Under the pieces are notes generated by a model. It worked only from the letters and a program-made list of their open reading frames with translations. It was not told the origin of the DNA and made no database searches. Below, in pieces: positions 1 through 12,438 of a stretch of 64,000 nt of DNA. Within the stretch, counting starts at the first letter, position 1, and each line of letters opens with the position of its first letter. The translations under genes and the position numbers were made by a program. Source of the stretch: Narthecium ossifragum (taxonomy: Eukaryota; Streptophyta; Magnoliopsida; Dioscoreales; Nartheciaceae); assembly GCA_963920575.1 (NCBI GenBank), contig OY986966.1:4298130-4362129 (forward strand), given 5' to 3'.

Positions 1-2
1 GC

Positions 3-3000
3 TTTGCATGGGATTATAAAGAAATGCCTGGTTTAGATAGAAATATTGTAGAGCATGAACTTCCTACTCGACCAAATTTTAAACCATATAAGCAAGCGCC
101 TAGACGCTTTGCTCCAAACATAATCCCAGAAGTAAAGAAAGAAATTGAACGATTGTTGAACGCTAAATTTATTAGAACGGCCAGGTATGTAGAGTGGCTT
201 TCTAATATAGTGCCAGTTAAGAAGAAAAACGGCAAACTTAGAGTTTGTATAGACTTTAGAAATTTAAACTTGGCTACAACCAAAGATGAGTACCCTATGC
301 CATCAGTCGATAATTTAGTTGATTCCACCGCTGGGCACGAAATATACTCATTTATGGATGGGTATTTTGGATATAACCAAATTTATATCGCCGATAATGA
401 TGTTCATAAAACGGCGTTTAGATGTCCAGGATCACTTGTAAGTTATGAATGGGTTGTTATGCCCTTTGGTTTAAAAAACGCTGGTGCTACTTATCAGCGA
501 GCGATGAATTTGATTTTTCATGATATGATTGGCCACTTTGTTGAGGTTTACGTTGATGACATAGTAGTAAAGTCACCAATTATGGCCGATCACTTTTCAC
601 AGTTAATCAAAACTTTTGAGTGTATGCGAGAGTATAATTTAAAATTAAATCCCTTGAAATGTGCCTTCGGAGTACAGGCATGGAATTTTCTTGGTTTTCT
701 CGTCCATCAGCGAGGAATAGAACTTGACCAAAATAAAGCAAAGTCTATAATTGAGGCCAGTCCTCCAAAGACTAAGAAAGAATTGCAAAAGTTCCTTGGT
801 CAAGTGAATTTTTTAAGAAGGTTTATTGCTAACTGTGCAGGTAAAACTCTAGAGTTTTCATCGCTCTTACGATTAAAGAATGAAGACGATTTCGTCTGGG
901 AAGAGCGACATCAGCAAGCCTTTGAACGCTTGAAGCAATGTTTATCAACGCCACCAGTTATGGCGCCGCCAAGGTTGGAACAACCCATGAAGCTCTACAT
1001 CGCTGCAGCAGACCGATCAATAGGCGGTCTCTTAGCGCAAGATGGCAAAGATGGATTTGAGAGAGCAGTGTATTATCTAAGTAGACAGTTGTTACCTTAT
1101 GAACAGAAGTACTCGGCCATAGAAAAGTTGTGCTTGGCCTTGTATTTTATGTGTACCAAGCTTAGAGCTTATTTAAAACATGTAACAGTCTACTTGATAT
1201 CTAAGTTCAATGTATTGAAATTCTTGTTTTCTCGGTCAATTTTGCACCAACGTATTGGTTATTGGGTTTTAACATTAGCTGAATTTGATATTCAATTTGT
1301 ATCTCAAAAGGCCGTTAAGGGCCAGGCATTGGCCGATTTTTTAGCTGACTATCCTTGTGTAGATATACCAAAGGAGTTAGAGCGAGAAATTAACAATGTA
1401 TCGCTCACCCCCTGGACGATGTACTTTGATGGTTCTAAAACTATCAATGGAGCTGGCCTTGGGATCACGATCCTATCGCCCATTGGACGTAAATATAAAT
1501 TTGCGTATACTCTATCGCAATTATGTACCAACAATCAGGCTGAGTATGAAGCTCTAATCATCGGCCTAGAAATTTTGTTAGACTTAGGAGTGTCCAATGT
1601 ACAAATCAAAGGTGACTCACAATTAGTGATAAATCATTTACTTGGACATTACAAATGCCAGAGCGATATCTTAATTCCATTTCATCAAATAGCTCTAACG
1701 TTGTTAAATTGTTTTAACGACTTTGAACTATTATTCGTTCCAAGATTACAGAACGATGAGGCCAATACCCTCGCCCAAATAGCATCAGGCTACAAAGTGC
1801 TAAAACACTTGGGGGGCACGAACGATTTCCGTTCTGGCATAATTCAATCTGCACTAGAGCGATTTCATCGGCCAAACGAGGTAAATCACATCGATAGCCA
1901 ACCGGATTGGCGGACCCCAATCGTCGATTTTTTGAAGGACCCATCGCTTAAGGTCGATAGAAAAATCCGTCTTAAAGCGATACATTATTTCCTACAAAAC
2001 GACGTTTTATATAAACGTCCACCAGATGGCGTCTTATTGCGTTGTTTGCACCCTGATGAGGCTAAATTGACGATGGCCGAGATACATAATGGCGTTTGTG
2101 GAGCACATCAGTCTGGCATCAAAATGCGCTGGCTAATAATGCGCAGTGGCTTTTATTGGCCACGCATGGGGGAGGAGTGTGCTTTATATGCCAAAGGATA
2201 TGAAGCATGCCAAAGACATGGTCCATTACAACGAGCTCCAGCAAGTGAATTATCGATCATTGTCAAACCTTAGCCATTCAGATGTTGGGCGATAGACATT
2301 ATAGGGAAAATTTATCCTCCATCGTCCATGTTGCACAAGTTTGTAATTGTGGCGACAGATTACTTTACTAAATGGGTGGAAGCGATTCCATTAAAAAATG
2401 TTTCTGATGATCAAGTGATAAATTTCATTTGGGAAAACATCATATGTAGATTTGGCATTCCACAAACAATTGTGTCCGATCAAGGGACAATGTTTATAAG
2501 TTCTAGGGTAAAGAATTTTTTGGCGGAGTATAAAATTAATATGGCCAATTCTACACCTTACTATGCCCAGTCTAATGGACAAGCTGAAGCGTCCAATAAA
2601 ACCATCAAGTCAATCATAAGAAAGATGATGGACGATAACCCAAGGCAATGGCATGAAGGTTTACTAAGAGCGTTATGGGCACATAGAACTACACCTAAGT
2701 CTAGTACTAAGGTTACGCCTTACCAATTGGTCTATGGTCAAGAAGCGGTGCTACCGGCTGAGATAAATGTTCTATCGTCCAGAGTTATGGAACAAGATCG
2801 CTCAACTAGTGAGGAATATGAAGACGCATTAATGTATAATCTTTTAGAACTAGATGAGCAACGAGCTATTGCCTTAGAAAATATAGAGGCACAAAAGTTA
2901 AAAGTGGCCGATATCTACAATAAAAGGGTGGTATCAAAAGAGTTTCAAGAAGGAGATCTAGTTTGGAAAACGATCCTACCTATAGATCGTAATGATCCCA

Positions 3001-3143
3001 AATATGGAAAGTGGTCGCCCAACTGGGAAGGACCATACTTGGTCGATCAAGTATTTCCAAATGGATCATATCAACTGAGGAATATTGACGGTGGGTTGCA
3101 TCGATCAATTGCATCGATCAATGATAAATGGTCGATATATTAA
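3..3143 (+). pseudogene. pol: Gypsy pol polyprotein (RT, RNase H, aRNase H, integrase) with one in-frame stop
   Basis: The frame is open from the left edge. Numbering from the Met at 24: RT holds the YVDD catalytic box at about 176-179, followed by a gypsy RNase H with a weakened active site. A second, archaeal-type RNase H starts near 465 with DGS, an NQAEYEA box and GDSQ. The integrase then shows an HH-CC zinc module and a D,D,E core (WAID, VSDQG, QAEASNK). A TAG at 2271-2273 stands where the family has Trp; reading continues in the same frame to 3143, so one G-to-A change splits the ORF. In the integrase zinc module the first Cys of the CxxC pair is Tyr (YEAC). Both changes suggest this copy no longer makes active integrase. 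The product, if read through, would copy and integrate the element. Confidence 0.9.
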
Positions 3144-3179
3144 GAAGTATTACCCATCAATGTAATAAAAGGCATAGAA

Positions 3180-3330
3180 GAAAAACGTCCTTAAAATATG
3201 GACGATAGCAATTAACAAAATACGTCCTTGAGATTTGGACGAGAACAATTGACAAATATTGTTCATTACAAAATTGTCGGCGAGAAGTTTTACATTACAA
3301 ATCTTATCGCTCATATCAGACAAGAAAAAA
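3180..3330 (+). repeat. Short tandem duplication after pol
   Basis: Two imperfect copies of a roughly 40-bp unit containing ACGTCCTT and TTGGACGA/ATGGACGA occur at about 3188-3260, between the integrase stop and the reverse-strand ORF block. The GGACGATA/TCGTCC words recur in the 3' LTR of the same element. Confidence 0.5.
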
Positions 3331-6145
3331 TTATCTCTTCAAAGAGAGATTTTGAGATAAAAGAGCAATTTTCTCACGGACTGCTCTAAAGCGTTGTTTG
3401 TTCTTCACAAGCTCACCCTTCAACTCGACTTGGCGATCTTTTGAGGAATTCGCCTCCAAAGCGACGTATTCTTGCATCATTTGGTTACCCTCCTCAGCCA
3501 GTTGAGTAGTCTCGCGAAGGAGATAGTTCTTCTGAGTAGTGCACTGGGCGATTTTTTCCTCTAACTCTTTCATCTGGTTTTGGTAACCAAGGATCTCTGA
3601 TTCTTTTTCGCCAATATCATCAGTATTTTTCTGGAGCTGTTTAACACGATTACTGATGATATCTTTGATATGGGTACGCCGCTCTTGACGTTCCCCTATA
3701 AGAACTATCTCATTCATCAAGTTGTTTCTCTCAGCAGTCAGACTCTCAATCTTGATCTTAATGTTGTGAATATCGTCCATATCACTAGACGAAAACCCTA
3801 AGATTGTAGGATCTACGGAGAGAAAAGGCGTTATAGCTTTGTCCAGTGCTTCACTATCTGATCTAGTGAAGTCCTCTTCAGGAAGCTTATCCAAAACTAT
3901 AAGACATTGGGATAAAGCTCGCCTGAATTCTTCATGCTGACTCCCTTGTGCAACTTCAGGGTCAACAGCCGTTTTCTTGGCAGTCACTATAGAATGCCAG
4001 GAATCCGAGAAGGCATGGACAATATTCATTAAATGGGCGAGATCGCCCTGAAAAGAACAAGCATTTAGTAAGAGTTAACACTAAATGGTCGAGAGAATTA
4101 AATTGAACGATGAATACCTGTGAAGAGGTAGAACTGGATGGATGAGCAGTGGGGGTAACAAATGATGGAGTTGAAGTCTTCATCGCAGAGGGAGCGGCTG
4201 TAGGGCTTTTAGTAGTCGCCCTTGTTTGAACATCAGTAGTTGATGTCAAAACATGAGAAGTTGGCGATATAATATCGACCATTCCTTGTTTAAGGACACC
4301 GCGGCAGGATTTTGGAGATGCAATTATTTCCTCTGTTGATGAGACAACTGGAGAAGCAGCGATGCCCGGCTTAACGGTTTTGGCCGGGAGATCTTCAACT
4401 TGAGTTGGAGCAGCTGGGATTTTAGAAGAAGCTGATACAGAAGATAAACTCGCATTATCAAGGTCTCGTAAAAAACTATACGGACCATGAACGAGTTTTC
4501 TACCAGTTAATGACAAACCTGGTTTAGATGGAGTTGTATTTAAGACGTCAAAGATATTGTTATCGTCTTCATCCTCATCTTCTCGACCAGAATCTTGGCC
4601 GACAGACTTTTGCTTCCTCGATGCCTAAAAAATTTAAACATTAGAGAATGGTTGATAAATCGATCATCAATAAAATAAAAGTTATCTATACTTTTATATT
4701 CTTTCGGGCGAGTCGTTTGAATCTACCACCAGAACGTACTTACGCCTTGGTTTTTGAGGAAGATTTGGCCGAGGAAGTTGGAGGCACACTCTCATCAGCA
4801 TGATCAGGAGAAGTTGGAGGATGTTCATCGACCATTTGTGATGGAGACGTATCAACCACAACCTCAGGAACTTTGGTTGTAGGTCGAGAAGGAGACAAAG
4901 AATATAAAGAGCTTGGATTACTAGAGCCCACTTCTACAGCAGCCCTGAAGACGCAAAAGTTTAAGTATCAGGAGGAAAAGGCAAACATAACAAGAAAGAA
5001 AATGTTATGATACTCACGTGACATGAGCAGATTGACTGCTTCGATGACTGCTGCTGGGAGAATCAACCTTTTCCTCTGCAATTGGCCGAGAAGATGATTG
5101 ATCTTTTTGAGAGGAAGATGGTTGAGGTTGGACGATAGTTTTTCCTTTACTACGTCTCTTTGTAAGCGGTTCATCATCCTCATCGTCAGAATTTATCGAT
5201 CGAGGAGATGATTTATTTTTTGGAGAAGAAGATGGTTGAGGTTGGATGACGGTTTTTCCTTTACCGCGCTTCTTTTTGGGCGGTGCATCGCCCTCATCGT
5301 CTGAACCTATCGATCATATTGTATTAGATGAAGAAAGGATATCAAAAATTCAAGGAGAACGATGAAGATATACCTTTTGTCTTTCGTTTGCTTGGTCGAT
5401 GACTAGCAGCCACTTGCTTTTGTCTTTTCTTCTCCTTTGGAGGAATGAACTTTTCAAAAACTAGGTCCTTGTCAGCAAAGAAAAGACGTTCATCAACCAT
5501 TTCTTTCCAGCTATCAGTTATACTAGCTTCAATCTCGCTAGTAGGCTCAAAAGGTCTAAGCCTAAACCTCTTGATGAGGAGCAATTCTCTCTTAGCCACA
5601 TAAATTACTCGCTCCATGTCTGAGAAGACACATCGCCCTCTAGCGACGATATTAAAGCTGAAGTATGGTGGCACTGGCCAAGACTGTTTAAGGCCAAATT
5701 GGCGAGCAGCAAAATTGGGAGCGTAAACTTCTACTCCACATTTATTGTTTGCCTTACCCCAAGCCGTATCAAAATGAAGGTCACGGCCGATGAGAAAACG
5801 AGCCCAAGCTAATATTTTATCATCAGACTCTAAGTCTGAAGAAAGGTCAAGCAAAGGTTTAATGGACGATGGATGAGACTCAGGATTGAATTGGTGATAA
5901 GAAGAAAAATTGGACAGAGTATAGAAATAATTGAAGGCATGTCTAAAGGATTTGGGAATAGAAGATGAAGAAAGATACAAATGGCCTTGAGTTCTGGCCG
6001 ATGACGATGAAGGCGACATATGAAGATCAGGGAAGTAAGCTCTAAGCCATAGTTGGACGAGCCACAAAGGACCAAATCCCGTCAAGCTACCCCCTTCTCT
6101 CAACTGCTCAAGGACGAGATACATTCCTCGATAAATGGCCGACAA
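3331..6145 (-). pseudogene. Antisense accessory gene in the gypsy element, plant-mobile-domain-like product
   Basis: Five reverse-strand open blocks (6145-5342, 5183-4968, 4931-4740, 4516-3962, 4029-3331) lie between pol and the 3' LTR; their spacing suggests exons of one gene. The first block starts at Met 6145 and has a hydrophobic helical N terminus (about residues 1-45) and a segment with VEVYAPNFAARQFGLKQ, resembling the plant mobile domain (PMD) family. It ends in a basic Lys/Arg-rich tail near a possible GTATAT donor. The middle blocks are Ser/Pro/acidic and low complexity. The last block is a predicted coiled coil rich in Glu, Lys and Gln (about residues 75-225). Tat-lineage elements are known to carry extra ORFs, some antisense. 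The function is unknown. I cannot fix the exon borders or say whether it is intact. Confidence 0.6.
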
Positions 6146-6390
6146 AATAAAAGGAGCAAGAGAAAGTTCTTTCCTGGCTGAAGGAAGGGATTTAAATAAA
6201 GGGTTTTTTGTCGTTACTTGCCAGAAGGTTTAAATGCCGGATCCCAAAATATTTGGATAGAGAAAAGAAACGGCGCAGCGGTTCATTTTCCTAAACATCC
6301 GGCATGATTAAATTTGAAAATCTAGGCAAAACGGTCAAATCCCGGATGATGCGGTCACCTTGTCATTAAAGTGTCTCCTCGATTACCGCA

Positions 6391-6402
6391 TGGGGGGCAA
6401 AA
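6391..6402 (+). other. Polypurine tract of the gypsy element
   Basis: TGGGGGGCAAAA lies directly before TGTTAGCC, the start of the LTR. This is the expected plus-strand primer position. Confidence 0.7.
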
Positions 6403-7662
6403 TGTTAGCCAAAATAATGGCTAAATCATTAAATGACGGACACGTAAGCAAAAAGCAATTACTAAATGGACGATAACTACATAATCTTATCGACCAGATG
6501 AAACCTATCGACCAAATGAACGATAGAGTCTATCGACCAAATGGACGATAAAATATCGACCAAATGAAACGATGGACTCTATCGACCAAAATGGACGATA
6601 GAATTTTAACCAAATGGACGATATCGTCCATATGGCACCATCATTTAAAGGACTATGGACGATCATCGCCCAAAAGTCACAATTGGACATGTTACTCAAT
6701 TTTATCGTCCAAAAGCAATTAACACGTGTGCCAAATATGGTTAAAAAACACATGCAGGTATGACGTGGACAAGAAACGATAAGTACGCCAGCGTAATCAT
6801 GACGTATGCAATGAACGAGAATCAACCACGTGTACTCTCCAAACCAGACACAGACGTGGGAGAAGCTGTTACGGAGCAGTTCGCACACGATCTCCTCCTT
6901 CCACGCCATCAACCCTCAAGGCGGGAGCAATTATTCAGTTCCTTAGTATAAATAGCTTCTCTTCTCCACTGTAAACCCCCCCCGACAACTTGTAATCTGC
7001 TCTTAAGCATGGCTTTCGTTTCTTATGTATCTGTAAGTTGATTAATAAAGCTTTCAGTTTGATTAATGGCGTCTTTTACTGTTTTCTTAGTGTAATCTCG
7101 ATAATGTAGTCGTTTTAATCGTCTTCTCCTCTTTTCTTTCTGTCTTGTAGTTCTAGATTAATGGATTTCTTTCCGTTTCCGTTTTCTATCTGTTTCATAG
7201 TTTAATTAAGTTAAATTAGTTTACTGTTTACTGTTTCTTTTTCTTTATGATCATAGGAGTATTTTAAGATTAATTTAGGTTTTATCAGTCTTCTTTTACG
7301 CTTTCTGTTATTTAAGTTTTCTTTACTGTTTTCCATTAGAATAAGTTACTGCTTTCTTAGATTAAGTTAATTTAATAGGTTTAATTGCGTTTTCTAGATT
7401 CAGTAATTTAAGTTGATTTTTATGCTTTATTTAATTTCGTAATCTTAGACAATTTAAAGCTTTTCTTAGGTTAATTTAAGTTAATCTTGATAATTAGATT
7501 ATTTAATTAGGTCTAATCTAGATTTCCGTATTACTTGACATCTCTGGTTCGTTAATTCGGAAGAGCAGAACTCAACTACAATCATCTGATATTTAAGTGT
7601 GGAATAGGATTTTGACTTTGACTATTTGACCGGTCAACAGTTAGATTTCCTCTCCAACAACA
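6403..7662 (+). mobile_element. 3' LTR of the Tat-lineage gypsy element
   Basis: It starts TGTTAGCC after the purine tract and probably ends ...CAACAACA at 7662, about 1.26 kb. A TATAAATA box is at 6947-6954 and AATAAAG at about 7042. The U3 part (6488-6625) holds about six imperfect units of ATCGACCAAATGGACGATA. The 3' end is inferred from the CA terminus and from similarity to the end of the solo LTR at 38564-39688. No second LTR is available for proof. Confidence 0.65.
6488..6625 (+). repeat. U3 tandem repeat, GACCAAATGGACGATA units
   Basis: About six degenerate units of 18-27 bp lie in the U3 of the LTR, upstream of its TATA box. Such U3 repeats often act as enhancers; here that role is inference. 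Confidence 0.65.
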
Positions 7663-8059
7663 TCCTAATACATACATGGTGAAGATGGAGGCATGCAAGA
7701 GGCACCTGAATTAAGTACAAAGCAGCCATTGTTTTTCTAGGAAGAGCATCACATGAAATCTTGGACCTGATCCTACTATATATACTCAGCTATGGACGAG
7801 GAGTTAAGTTCATTCGAGCATATATATATATATGTGAAATTACTAGCTACTTGTTTAAGCTTTAAGGATGATTAAAGTTTACATCTATCTAATGCCCGGC
7901 CTACGCACTTTTGCAACCTGGGCAGCTATCCTTTTGAGATATCTAGGTAATGAACATGAAAGACACCCAATGAACTGCAAGCCTTGGATTGGCCATGAAA
8001 GCCACCAAATGAACCGCAAACCTATGATTCATTATCTCTATCCACATTCGTATCGAGGC
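7663..8059. other. Unassigned intergenic DNA
   Basis: AT-rich sequence with a short (TA)n tract near 7820. No coding signal or repeat was recognised. Confidence 0.5.
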
Positions 8060-8300
8060 ATCTTCACCAACTCAATTGGCCCTGTGATCGTGAAGTCGGA
8101 TTGCCTGCATGCGGTGGAGATCCTTACAGGGAGGCGACTTTGTGGTGTTCAGGAGATCTGGCAACTGGTGTTGAGATTTGACTCTGTGTTTTTTTTTCTG
8201 TATCTCATTAGAGTTTGTAATGCGAGGGTTGATGCCCTTGTTAAGTGGTGCAGGAGGAACAATGCTATATTTGTCTGGTCCACTGGTGATGTACCGGGAT
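8060..8300 (+). pseudogene. LINE-type RNase H (RVT_3) remnant
   Basis: The translated stretch contains VIVKSDCLHAVEIL, then VCNARVDALVKWCRRN. These match the order of the plant RVT_3 RNase H-like domain found at the end of LINE polyproteins and in many host copies: the (V/I)ESD strand and the N..ADALAKWA helix. The middle of the domain is shortened and there is no adjoining reverse transcriptase, so this is a relic. Confidence 0.5.
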
Positions 8301-9200
8301 GTTACGTTAACGTTGTCTGGTCCATTGGTGATGGGTCGAGGGTCCAGAATAGCATTGTGTAAGTTGTAGTTGTACTAGACATTTGGCTGAACTCATCAAA
8401 CAAAAAAAAAAATCTTCTCCAACTCAATCATGTTGTACTGAACCGCAAGCCTAAGATGCATAGCCAACTTAGTTATATACACATTTGAATCCAAAATCGG
8501 TCGGTAGTCATTAATTAGTTAATCTTCATCAACCTTATAAGAGGTGGCGGAAAGAGCATATATATGTACATATTAGTTGTGCCCTCTGCCACATAGCAAG
8601 GTAATCACCAACCCTATCCCAATAATCATCCAATAACTCCTTCTCACTAAACCCCCATCAATCTAGGATTATCATGTCACATATGTTTTACCTAGAATAT
8701 TCTCCCGCCACATAGAACAAAAAAAATATCATTTATATAATCATAGCCTCATATAAGGATGATATATATATAAATTCATATATGACGGTGAGAGTTCATT
8801 CAATCCAGGATCCAAGAGAAGAGAAATGAAGGAAAACATGGACAAATAAAGATGTGTCAATGGCACGGCCCCCACCAGTAGTTTTATAAATCAAGCGTAA
8901 CAGAGACCCCGGAGCTACATGAGAGCTAATGGTGATAATTAATTTAGAGAGATTTGAAAGAATACAGTCGAGTACTTTAGTAGCGGTTGTGTAATTATGT
9001 GGAACAACAGGGTAGTATATGCAAAAAAAGGTGGTTATTTAAATCGTATTGGTTGGCGAATTCGGGCGATTCCGTGATTCTCGACGAGGTGGGGTGACAT
9101 TTAATTTAACTAAAGAGCGGGGGTTTTGGGTCGGCAACACCGACAGCTCGCATCAAAGAGTCAGCAACGTGATCCCACCACCCCCTCTCACCTCACCTCA
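8301..9200. other. Unassigned intergenic DNA upstream of the GARP gene
   Basis: AT-rich, with short TA tracts and no credible ORF or RNA gene. The distal promoter of the GARP gene may begin here. Confidence 0.4.
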
Positions 9201-9411
9201 CCTCACCGCTCTCTCTAGATCTCTCTCTCTAGATCTCTCTAACATCTCTCTTTCTTGCATGTTTCCCTCTCTCCACACCATGCGAATAATCCAACACTCA
9301 TAATGCATGCATGAATGTGTGATGCCATGCATGCATGCATGCACCACCACCATGTGGATGCATGTCACCATTCCAACACATGTCGTCATGCTTGCACAGT
9401 CCTTTAAAACA

Positions 9412-9461
<50 letters not shown>

Positions 9462-9780
9462 AGAGCTTGCTAGGGGGGCGTTGTCTCTTAGTGTTAGGGT
9501 TAGGGTTTTTGCAGCTTCTACCTTGTTTCTTTCCAACAACCTCTGTCAGAGAGAGGATAACATGTTGGTGGGATGATGATGACCTCGCCCTTTACTGTTT
9601 GCTCGACGGCATCAATGGGCATGGGCTTCGGCTTCGGTACATCTTTCGGAGCAGACAAAGTGATGGTGCTTGGAGAAGGTTAGATTCAGATCTATCTAGT
9701 TCTTGCTTCACCTTCATCTTTGAGGGGATCGCGCGATAAAGCTAGAGGAGGAGAAGAAATATATATATATATATATATAT
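9200..9780 (+). promoter_or_regulatory. Promoter/5' leader of the GARP gene with simple repeats
   Basis: It contains CT-rich tracts (9207-9255), overlapping TGCATG palindromes (9303-9345), (GA)n at about 9424-9458, a GTTAGGGTTAGGGTTT telomere-like box near 9491 and an (AT)n run at about 9760-9780 that abuts the start codon. TC tracts and telo-boxes are common in plant core promoters and leaders. The transcription start is not determined. Confidence 0.5.
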
Positions 9781-11399
9781 ATGGCCGGGGGGGGCAATTG
9801 CTCTGAGAATTCTCTGAAGAACCCCTCCAACAAGGAGGAGGATGAAGAGGAGGAGGAGGAGGAGGAGGAAGAGGACGGCGACGGGAGCCACAAGAACGGC
9901 GGGAGCTCAAGCAATAGCACAGTCGAGGAGTGCGAGGGGAAGACGAGCTTGGGGCCGGTGAGGCAGTATGTACGGTCTAAGACACCGCGGCTTCGTTGGA
10001 CGCCGGATCTCCATCACTGCTTCGTCCGCGCCGTCGAAAGGCTTGGCGGCCACGATCGTGAGTTTATCGGGTTAATCACAAGTTTTCCAGTGTAAAATTT
10101 GGTGAAGTTCTTCACAATTAATTAAGTAACCATTTTGATTTGCAGGAGCGACGCCGAAGCTAGTTCTTCAATTGATGAACGTCCGCGGCCTTAGCATCGC
10201 TCATGTCAAGAGTCATCTGCAAGTAATTCTCATGCAAGGGATCTTTAATCTGATCGATGCTAATTGTTCCACTCTACAATTAAACTTGCTTCTTGTTCTA
10301 TATTTTCATGGTACTGGATTTGTTTTGTCCACAGATGTACCGCAGCAAAAGAATTGATGACTCCGGCCGAGGTATATATGATAATCCTTCGATCTGAACA
10401 CAAAAATCTTGAAATTTTTTATTATATAGCTGCCTAGCTACTCTCTCATATATTTCTTTGCATTAATTTTGATGTTCCTGCATGCTTTAAACAATTGCAG
10501 TTATCTCAGATCCAAGAAGAATCATGATGGGAGGTGTAAATCATCAAATTTCATACAGCATCTGCCAAATTCCTATGTTTAATGGATTTCCTCAGCGTAC
10601 AATCACTAATCCCAGGTACGTATGAGAAATAGATGAATATATAATTGCGTTTTTTTTGTATCGAATTAATTATGATCATTTTATTGACCCCTTCTTCTTC
10701 CTAACAAGGTATGATAGCTCCTGTTGGGGTGGCCATGGATATCGGGGAATCGATCGATTCAATAGAGGCGGCGCCATAAATCCTATGAGGTCAGGATACT
10801 ATGGCGCGACGATGGAAACAATCATCAGAGGGGACCATGGATCGATAAGCAATAGGAACTTCCACATTAGCGCCTCTGCAACGCATGATCAAGCTAAAGC
10901 CGAGACAAAGGAGATCAGCACTAAGGAGTTGCAATTGCTCTATGATGACAACTTGATCAGTAGTAGGCACCAATTTTCGTCACCGGAGATGATGACTCAA
11001 CCACCCGCCGGAAGAGGAATATTGGAGCAAGAACATCATCAATGGGAGGACGCGTGCAACCTTGATCTTGGACGACGGCAGTCGATGCCGTTTGCTAGCC
11101 ACCAAGAAGAGCAAAGGGCGCCAATCGGTCGGAAGGTTGACGACGGCGTACCGGATCTTAGTCTGTCTCTAAGCATTGGCGGCCCGAAAACAGAAAAGAG
11201 GCAAAGAGATTGGCAGGAAGATGAAGTGAATAACAAGCTATTTCTATCCTTATTATCTCCTTCCGGACAAGAACAAAGCTCTAGAGATCATCATGCCAAC
11301 AAGGCATCAAAGACTAGCAGATCGGAGAAGAAGGATGCTGCTAGTGATCATGATGAAGAACATGCAGGAGGGGCAAGTACTCTAGATCTGACCATATGA
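9781..11399 (+). CDS. GARP (G2-like) MYB-type transcription factor, likely repressor, 398 aa
   Basis: Five exons can be joined with GT-AG borders and a continuous frame: 9781-10057, 10146-10222, 10335-10371, 10501-10615 and 10709-11399 (1197 nt). Residues 20-32 are a Glu-rich tract coded by a GAG repeat. The G2-like DNA-binding domain spans about 68-123: PRLRWTPDLHHCFVRAVERL, then the ATPKLVLQLMNV helix and the SHLQMYRS end. The 37-nt exon 3 encodes the MYRSK end of the domain. DLSLSLS at 318-324 and LDLTI at the C terminus (394-398) are EAR-type repression motifs. The layout matches plant nuclear MYB-like factors of the At2g38300/At2g40260 type. Its DNA targets are not visible from sequence. 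No disabling change is seen, so the gene looks functional. Confidence 0.92.
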
Positions 11400-12291
11400 T
11401 TAATGTAATGTGGTGAGATATTGTGGTACTTGCTCACAGTGAAGGTAAATTGCCAGCTTCTAGCTCTCCTATAGTCATCTCACCTTTGAGATGCTACCTA
11501 TATGGTAGGATAACTCTTAAATAAGTCTTCAATAAAGGACTTCTATAGTAGTTTAACTTGAATGTTGAAAAATATGGGTGCCATTGACTAGATTCTTGTT
11601 CTTGGTCTTGGGAGTAGCCAATTATAGACATATGCCTGAGTGCTGAGTTTAATTTATACCCAGTGATTTGCCTTATTGTGCCAAGCTCTGTCTGAAGATT
11701 AATATATTGTCCTTAGATCATTCAATTAAGGATTAATTATTATAGCTTCTCTCCTGCCACATGGGTGTTGATGAAACAGATGAAGCCAAGCATCTTTGTC
11801 CTCTCTCATGGCATGCTTTTCAATTAATATATCTCTTAGACTCCAAGAGGAAAGACAATAGATCTCTTTATGTATGTGAAGCATGAGAGGAATCAATGAC
11901 TGATCATTTCCTTAATTAACAGGATACTACACTAGTTTATGACTATGGATCAGGAGGAGATCGATGATGAAGACAGCAGGCCTACTGAGAAGGTATCATA
12001 GATCTGAATAGCTCTAAGGTTGTTGATTTCATGTAAAGGTTAGACTTTTCGAATCATCTGTAGCAATGCAAGCTTCCTGACTTGCATGAGATTTATATTA
12101 ACACCTGCGTAACTATGATTTTGGAGATTGTGTCATATCTCTTAATCATGTTTTGCTTTAAATTAAAGCTTAGCAGGCCTTAAGTGCTTTATATAGATAA
12201 ATGCTTGTTTTTTCATTTCATATACTAGGATATATATATATACATGGTTTTTGAACACATACAAGCAGATAAAAGATCTTTTAAGACCAGT
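11400..12291. other. 3' flank of the GARP gene, no gene seen
   Basis: AT-rich; the proximal part is presumably 3' UTR. No ORF of note, RNA gene or repeat was recognised. Confidence 0.5.
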
Positions 12292-12438
12292 GATTTATAT
12301 ACATGAACAGGTGGCATGTGTAATGTACTATCGATAGGTGGTATCTAGTCTATCCGAACTACTGATGGACTATATCAATCAATCAGTAGTGGGCTACCGA
12401 TAGGTGGCATTTGTACCACATGTTCATGTACATAAATC
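12292..12438. repeat. MITE-like element with 23-bp terminal inverted repeats
   Basis: The left end GATTTATATACATGAACAGG and the right end are inverted repeats (about 21 of 23 bases pair). The inside carries CTATCGATAGGTGG and TCAATCAATCAGTAGTGGG. Related CGGTAGTGAG/TCAATCAATC sequence recurs near 14150-14345 and 15245-15405. Confidence 0.6.

Larger units (their letters stand above)
1..7662 (+). mobile_element. Ty3/gypsy retrotransposon, Tat lineage, 5'-truncated by window edge
   Basis: The visible part runs from inside the reverse transcriptase to the 3' LTR. Order seen: RT, gypsy RNase H, a second archaeal-type RNase H, integrase, a block of reverse-strand ORFs, a purine tract (6391-6402) and an LTR. 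The dual RNase H and the extra ORF block between pol and the 3' LTR are known traits of the Tat lineage. Gag, protease and the 5' LTR lie outside the window, so the target duplication cannot be checked. Polyprotein and antisense ORFs are interrupted, so this copy is probably not autonomous. Confidence 0.9.
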
